From contig DHWH01000007.1 of NCBI GenBank assembly GCA_002413065.1, positions 17,276-37,102 of the forward strand: 19,827 nt of DNA, read 5' to 3'. This document shows positions 16,157 to 19,827 of the stretch, in pieces. This DNA is from Patescibacteria group bacterium UBA5187. GTDB lineage: Bacteria; Patescibacteriota; Minisyncoccia; Phycocordibacterales; PALSA-1337. A program made the translations under genes and the position numbers. Position 1 is the first letter of the stretch; every line of letters begins with the position of its first letter. The notes beneath the pieces were generated by a model. It saw only the letters and a program-made list of their open reading frames with translations. It was not told where the DNA came from and ran no database searches.

Positions 16157-16184
16157 TTGACCTAAAAAGTGTTCGTGCTAGTGT
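16157..16184 (+). promoter_or_regulatory. Candidate promoter for the IMP cyclohydrolase gene
   Basis: TTGACC (16157-16162), a 16-nt spacer, then TAGTGT (16179-16184) preceded by TGC, giving an extended -10. The -35 matches consensus at five of six positions, the -10 at three. It would give a leader of about 38 nt without a Shine-Dalgarno. It sits in the divergent 120-nt gap with the helicase gene. Confidence 0.35.
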
Positions 16185-16228
16185 ACAAACAGAGCAAACA
16201 CGCTCTCGCGAAAATAAAACTAAATATT

Positions 16229-16837
16229 ATGAGTACTGAAATAAAAAGGGCATTATTGTCCGTAACGGATAAGATGGGCATCGTTGAACTTGCCAGACAA
16301 CTGGCTGCACTGGGTATCGAAATTGTTTCTACCGGGGGTACGGCAAAAGCCTTGGCCGAAGGCGGCGTCACATGTACGCTTGTCGAAACGATTACCGGTT
16401 TTCCCGAAATGATGGGGGGTCGCCTCAAAACGCTCCACCCCAATATTTTTGGCGGAATTCTTGCAAATCGTGAGATTCCCGCTGATCTGGATGCCGCGTC
16501 ACAGCACGGAATTGGACTTCTCGACCTCGTCGTCGTCAATCTCTACAAGTTCAGCCAAAAGCCCGGGATTGAAAACATCGACGTCGGCGGTCCTTCAATG
16601 TTGCGTGCGGCTGCAAAAAATGCGGCATCCGTAACAGTGGTCGTTGATCCTGTCGATTATGATGTAGTGATCCAGCAAATCAGGGCTAATGGTGCGGTTG
16701 ATGAAATGACACGAGAAGCCCTTGCGATCAAAGTTTTCGGCCATACGGCTGAGTACGACCATTCAATTCATCAGTGGATGTTGCAACAACAAAAGGTCCG
16801 CTGTGCCTTTTTGAAATCCGTTCCCACGACCCATTAA
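16229..16837 (+). CDS. purH: Stand-alone IMP cyclohydrolase (PurH N-terminal domain)
   Basis: 202 aa from ATG 16229; a GTG at 16169 in the same frame overlaps the promoter and is less likely. The protein matches the MGS-like IMP cyclohydrolase half of PurH, which closes FAICAR to IMP in the last step of purine synthesis. Motifs: Ala-Leu-Leu-Ser-Val-Thr-Asp-Lys (8-15), Ser-Thr-Gly-Gly-Thr (34-38), Gly-Arg-Leu-Lys-Thr-Leu-His-Pro (64-71), Asn-Leu-Tyr (104-106), Ile-Asp-Val-Gly-Gly-Pro-Ser (117-123) and Leu-Arg-Ala-Ala-Ala-Lys-Asn (125-131). The residues equivalent to the active-site Lys, Tyr, Asp and Lys of human PurH are present (67, 106, 118, 130). The AICAR transformylase domain (about 310 residues) is absent: the gene stops at TAA and a terminator follows within 40 nt. 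No other purine gene lies in the window. Confidence 0.9.
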   Translation: MSTEIKRALLSVTDKMGIVELARQLAALGIEIVSTGGTAKALAEGGVTCTLVETITGFPEMMGGRLKTLHPNIFGGILANREIPADLDAASQHGIGLLDLVVVNLYKFSQKPGIENIDVGGPSMLRAAAKNAASVTVVVDPVDYDVVIQQIRANGAVDEMTREALAIKVFGHTAEYDHSIHQWMLQQQKVRCAFLKSVPTTH

Positions 16838-16876
16838 CTGGGCGGGCTCATCGCGATTGTTTTCAACAAGGTCTCG

Positions 16877-16908
16877 ACTGCAGGAGTACATTCTCCCTGC
16901 AGTTTTTT
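16877..16908 (+). terminator. Intrinsic terminator after the IMP cyclohydrolase gene
   Basis: Perfect 8-bp stem ACTGCAGG (16877-16884) and CCTGCAGT (16896-16903), extendable by a further pair with one bulge, with an 11-nt loop and six T at the 3' side. It lies 40 nt after the stop codon and is the clearest terminator in the window. Confidence 0.85.
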
Positions 16909-16986
16909 AATTATTAAAAATAATCACATTTATTTACTATATGTCAACATAATCTGCTATGGGTTAGTGTTCCCTGCACGTTGTGT

Positions 16987-17056
16987 AGGTGTCTCCTTAG
17001 CTGTGCATAGCTTTGATTGACAATACCTAGACACCTGATAACCTACATAGGTCACC
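16987..17056. repeat. Cluster of AGGTGTC-like inverted repeats around a promoter
   Basis: AGGTGTCT at 16987-16994 is inverted exactly as AGACACCT at 17029-17036. A third related copy, GGTCACCT, read on the other strand as AGGTGACC, lies at 17050-17057. ACCTA-CA-TAGGT (17041-17052) is a short palindrome. The copies flank the TTGACA at 17017 and overlap its -10 region, as operator sites would. No regulator is identifiable. Confidence 0.35.
17017..17044 (+). promoter_or_regulatory. Candidate promoter for the LysM-M23 peptidase gene
   Basis: Perfect TTGACA (17017-17022), 16-nt spacer, and TAACCT (17039-17044) preceded by TGA (extended -10 form). Transcription would start near 17051, giving a leader of about 115 nt that begins just before the 13-bp hairpin. 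Confidence 0.45.
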
Positions 17057-17069
17057 TTGAAACTAAGTT

Positions 17070-17101
17070 CAAATATATGGCTCTGTAAAGCCATATATTT
17101 G
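17070..17101 (+). promoter_or_regulatory. Perfect 13-bp hairpin in the peptidase leader
   Basis: CAAATATATGGCT (17070-17082) pairs fully with AGCCATATATTTG (17089-17101) across the loop CTGTAA. No T run follows, so it is not a normal terminator. An ATG-GCT-CTG-TAA mini-frame begins in the 5' arm (17077) and stops in the loop (17086-17088). Located 19 nt after the predicted transcription start, it could protect the mRNA 5' end or gate expression; this is inference. The stretch 16838-17167 otherwise holds only the terminator, the repeats and the promoter listed here. Confidence 0.6.
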
Positions 17102-17167
17102 ATAAGGTACATACCAGATGACGACGCAATGACAGTCCGATTGACTTGCGGAATTGGTAAATTCGTT

Positions 17168-18268
17168 ATGAAATCACGATCTCAGAAAACAACCCCATAT
17201 AGCTCACTCCCAAAGCGTCTCCTTGTCTGGACCGCTGTTTTTATGAGTTCAATTTTAATAGTATTTACGTTCTCGGAGACCGCTCATGCAGGTCTCTTTT
17301 CTTTCATGTCTACCCTTATCGGAAGCGAGCAGGTTTCAGCGAGCATAAACCGTATGCCGCACAGTGCCAATTCACAGACTCTAGCCATCCTTACGGCGGC
17401 AACAAATCAGGATCCAAACCCGAATAAATCATTTGAGATTGTTCCTGTAGACGGAGGTGAGACATTGGTCGCTGATCTGGCCGGAAATAATGCCACGAGT
17501 ACTGATATCAGCAATACGGAGATCAGTACGTATATAGTTCGCGAAGGAGATACGATCTCGGGTGTGGCAAAAATGTTCAATGTTTCCGTCAGCACTATTT
17601 TGTGGGCGAACGATCTTACTGGAAAATCCGTTCTTCGCGCCGGTCAGACATTGGTTGTTCTTCCTATTTCGGGCATTACATACACAATAAAGAAAGGAGA
17701 CACGCTCAAAGCAATTGCTCTTAAATATCATGCGGATAGCACTGATATCCTGAATTATAACGATTTGACTCTGTCGTCGGCACTGATTGCGGGACAGACT
17801 ATCATTATCCCTGATGCCGAAGTATCCACTCCGCTGCCGACGCAAAACGTTTCAGGATCGCGCAAAATTACCAAAGCACCGAACGAACCTTTGTTGGATG
17901 GCTGGAATTGGCCCGCTTTACCCGGATATTTCATCCGCCCTGTTGTGAACGGTGTCAAAACCCAGGGTCTCCATGGACATAATGGAATTGATTTCGGGGC
18001 ACCTGTCGGAACTCCTATTATTGCCTCAGCGGCCGGTACGGTAATCATCAGTAAAATGAACGGAGCTTGGAACGGCGGTTATGGAAACTACATTGTTATT
18101 TCGCATCCGAATGGCACACAGACACTCTATGCTCATATGTCAAAAGGAACGGTTAGTATCGGAGAACAAGTATCACAGAGTGAGCGGATAGGTTATAGCG
18201 GTAATACGGGCCTTAGTACAGGACCTCATCTTCACTTCGAAATCCGTGGCGCACAGAATCCTTTTTAG
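17168..18268 (+). CDS. Secreted LysM-LysM-M23 family metallopeptidase
   Basis: 366 aa from ATG 17168. A TTG at 17057 would extend the frame by 37 residues but places the hairpin inside the gene and no signal peptide at its start, so I reject it. Basic start and hydrophobic core (about 18-36) ending Thr-Ala-His-Ala form a signal peptide. LysM 1 spans about 121-166 (Tyr-Ile-Val-Arg-Glu-Gly-Asp-Thr-Ile, ending in Ala-Gly-Gln-Thr-Leu), LysM 2 about 171-216. The M23 domain (about 255-366) has the zinc ligands His-271 and Asp-275 (His-x-x-x-Asp), His-323 in Tyr-Ala-His-Met, and His-354/His-356 in Pro-His-Leu-His-Phe-Glu. LysM binds peptidoglycan and M23 cuts cross-bridge or stem peptides, so this is a wall-remodelling enzyme or, if the ligands were inactive, an activator; all ligands are present. 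It converges on comM with overlapping stops. Confidence 0.92.
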   Translation: MKSRSQKTTPYSSLPKRLLVWTAVFMSSILIVFTFSETAHAGLFSFMSTLIGSEQVSASINRMPHSANSQTLAILTAATNQDPNPNKSFEIVPVDGGETLVADLAGNNATSTDISNTEISTYIVREGDTISGVAKMFNVSVSTILWANDLTGKSVLRAGQTLVVLPISGITYTIKKGDTLKAIALKYHADSTDILNYNDLTLSSALIAGQTIIIPDAEVSTPLPTQNVSGSRKITKAPNEPLLDGWNWPALPGYFIRPVVNGVKTQGLHGHNGIDFGAPVGTPIIASAAGTVIISKMNGAWNGGYGNYIVISHPNGTQTLYAHMSKGTVSIGEQVSQSERIGYSGNTGLSTGPHLHFEIRGAQNPF

Positions 18269-19788
18269 GAACTTTTCTGTCTGTATTGCAACGCTTCCAG
18301 TATGTGCTCTTCCTGAATAACTTCCTTTTCTCCCAAATCAGCTATTGTTTGCGCGACTTTTATTACGCGGTGGAACGCTCGTCCGGATAATTCAAACTTT
18401 TTGGCGCATGAAGTCAGGAGGGATCGTGCGCCATCGCTCATCTGGATGCATATTTCTATATCCCCCGCACTCATTTCTCCGTTGTAGCACTTTGCGATTT
18501 TGTGAAATTTGAAACGGGTGCTCTGCCGCATGCGCGCAGCCATGACTCGTTTCCGTACATCCGCAGATGTTTCCGCAACCGATCTTTTTTGGGCAAGTTT
18601 TTCATAATCTATCTTATGCACATTGAGCCATACATCGAGCCGGTCCATGATGGGTCCGGACATTTTGCGGTTGTATATTTCCAGAGTATGCGGCACGCAT
18701 GTGCAGCCGTTATCTTTTCCTTTGCCGCAGGGACAGGGATTCATCGAAGCTATGAGAATGCATTGTGCGGGAAATGTTACCACGCCGCGCGCCCGGGAAA
18801 TGGTAATTTTTCTCTCTTCCAGTGGCTGTCGCAGAGCCTCGATGACCTCGCGGCTGAATTCCGGGAACTCGTCCAGAAATAAAACGCCGCGATGAGCTAA
18901 AGTTATCTCTCCCGGTTTTGGAAAACCCCCTCCGCCAACTATCGATGGGTATGAAGCCGTATGATGTGGTGCTCTGAATGGAGGATAGACTAGCATTCCT
19001 TCTTTCAAGACGCGCGCAGCAGAATGTATGCCAGTGACCTCTACTGATTGTTCGTAGGACAAAGGAGGAAGTATTGAAGAAAAACTTTGTGCCAGCATAG
19101 TTTTCCCTGTTCCGGGCGGTCCGCACATGATTACATTGTGTGCTCCTGCAGCGGCAATCTCAAGACCTCTTTTGGCAGTTTCATTGCCCCGGATAAGGCT
19201 CACGTTTATTGCCGGCGGCGGTTCGGGTATGGGTATCGAAGTGAGCGCTGGCAATGGTTCACATTTTTTTGTTCCTGTTACATGGGCGATTACCTCTTTC
19301 AAAGATGAAACCACATATATATCTATGCCTTGCGCCAGTGAAACCTCGGAAGCATTTTCATAGGGTACGAACGCTTCTGTAAACCCATGTGCCCGAGCCT
19401 GACATACGATAAGCAACAATCCGCTTACGCGGCGAACTTTTCCCTCAAGTGACAATTCTCCCAAAAATATTTTTTTATCGGAATTAAAATCGATATCGCT
19501 GGTAGCTTTGAGATATGTGAGGGCCATAGCGAGATCGAATGACGGACCTTCCTTGCGAACATCGGCAGGAGCAAGCGAGATGACCACTTTTTGATTTTTT
19601 TGTTTGGGCGATGTGTAGCCTGTATTTTTTATCGCGGCCGCGATGCGGTCTTTTGATTCTTCCACTGCCCTATCGCCGAGTCCGACCACAGAAAATGCAT
19701 GCAGGCCATGTGAGATATCAACTTCGATGGTTACGATTTCGGATTGTAGCCCTATTAATTGGGCGCTGTAGGATTTTGCGATACTCAT
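18265..19788 (-). CDS. comM: ComM/YifB family Mg-chelatase-like AAA+ ATPase
   Basis: 507 aa, the usual length. The N-terminal Lon-protease-like fold domain (about 1-170) shows Gly-Leu-His-Ala-Phe-Ser-Val-Val-Gly-Leu (28-37) and Leu-Ala-Pro-Ala-Asp-Val-Arg-Lys-Glu-Gly (72-81). The AAA+ core has Walker A Gly-Pro-Pro-Gly-Thr-Gly-Lys-Thr (223-230), Phe-Arg-Ala-Pro-His-His (271-276), Walker B Val-Leu-Phe-Leu-Asp-Glu-Phe-Pro-Glu (302-310), an Asn-Pro-Cys-Pro-Cys-Gly element with a nearby Cys-Thr-Cys (350-364) and Asp-Arg-Leu-Asp (382-385). ComM is a hexameric helicase that extends branch migration during integration of taken-up DNA; its presence in CPR near a secretion array is suggestive for DNA uptake but it is not in that operon. 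The ATG at 19788 has a TAAGAT box 6 nt upstream and no Shine-Dalgarno. Confidence 0.95.
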   Translation of the reverse strand: MSIAKSYSAQLIGLQSEIVTIEVDISHGLHAFSVVGLGDRAVEESKDRIAAAIKNTGYTSPKQKNQKVVISLAPADVRKEGPSFDLAMALTYLKATSDIDFNSDKKIFLGELSLEGKVRRVSGLLLIVCQARAHGFTEAFVPYENASEVSLAQGIDIYVVSSLKEVIAHVTGTKKCEPLPALTSIPIPEPPPAINVSLIRGNETAKRGLEIAAAGAHNVIMCGPPGTGKTMLAQSFSSILPPLSYEQSVEVTGIHSAARVLKEGMLVYPPFRAPHHTASYPSIVGGGGFPKPGEITLAHRGVLFLDEFPEFSREVIEALRQPLEERKITISRARGVVTFPAQCILIASMNPCPCGKGKDNGCTCVPHTLEIYNRKMSGPIMDRLDVWLNVHKIDYEKLAQKRSVAETSADVRKRVMAARMRQSTRFKFHKIAKCYNGEMSAGDIEICIQMSDGARSLLTSCAKKFELSGRAFHRVIKVAQTIADLGEKEVIQEEHILEALQYRQKSS

Positions 19789-19827
19789 GCAGATATCTTA
19801 CTTGGTCGAGATAAATTCCAGATAAAA

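Noticed and set aside
16838..16910. Remainder of PurH in another frame (frameshift)
   Set aside because: Translating the bases after the TAA in the other frames gives no transformylase-like sequence, and a strong terminator follows at once.
17057..17167. N-terminal extension of the LysM-M23 frame from TTG 17057
   Set aside because: It would include the 13-bp hairpin and gives no signal peptide at its start; from ATG 17168 a normal signal peptide follows.

Overview
The window looks like a chromosomal segment of a Patescibacteria/CPR (Parcubacteria-like) bacterium. This is inferred from content: a long run of poorly conserved secreted and membrane proteins around a VirB4/PrgI/VirB6/VirB2-like core, very tight gene packing, almost no Shine-Dalgarno sequences, and single housekeeping genes (rsmA, pcrA/uvrD, comM) without their usual neighbours. 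No rRNA, tRNA, CRISPR array, transposase or integrase was seen.

Layout. (1) Positions 1-12206, minus strand: one compact array of eleven genes read right to left. In transcription order these are a TM-anchored extracytoplasmic protein, a secreted Cys-containing protein, a VirB6-like polytopic protein with a long charged tail, a small cytoplasmic protein, PrgI (VirB3-like), a VirB4/TraC N-terminal-domain-like protein, the VirB4 ATPase, a small membrane protein, a secreted Ig-like protein, a VirB2-like pilin with a long C-terminal extension, and a TM-anchored beta-propeller-like protein that runs off the left edge. Gaps are 0 to about 55 nt. (2) 12280-13260, minus: a TM-anchored protein with a Gly-rich run and a Cys-containing C-terminal domain, probably part of the same surface system but with its own promoter. 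(3) 13326-16108, minus: rsmA (ksgA) and a PcrA/UvrD-type helicase. (4) 16229-16837, plus: an IMP cyclohydrolase domain of PurH without its transformylase half, followed by a good intrinsic terminator. (5) 16838-17167: a 330-nt leader region with a promoter, inverted repeats and a perfect 13-bp hairpin. (6) 17168-18268, plus: a secreted LysM-LysM-M23 peptidase. (7) 18265-19788, minus: ComM/YifB Mg-chelatase-like AAA+ ATPase, with its stop codon overlapping that of the peptidase.

How it fits together. The array encodes an inner-membrane type IV secretion-like machine: an energising ATPase (VirB4 plus a separate TraC-like domain), a membrane platform (PrgI, VirB6) and a pilin-like subunit. Several secreted or surface-exposed proteins are co-encoded that have no counterpart in classical conjugation loci. 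No relaxase, VirD4 coupling protein or VirB11 is encoded here, so DNA uptake, protein export, or host-cell attachment are as plausible as conjugation. ComM (a DNA-processing helicase of transformation) and the wall hydrolase lie nearby but are not in the same transcription unit.

Two window-wide patterns stand out. -10-like boxes, several of the extended TGnTATAAT type, sit only 4-10 nt upstream of many start codons, which suggests leaderless or near-leaderless mRNAs. None of the 16 genes whose stop codon is visible ends in TGA.
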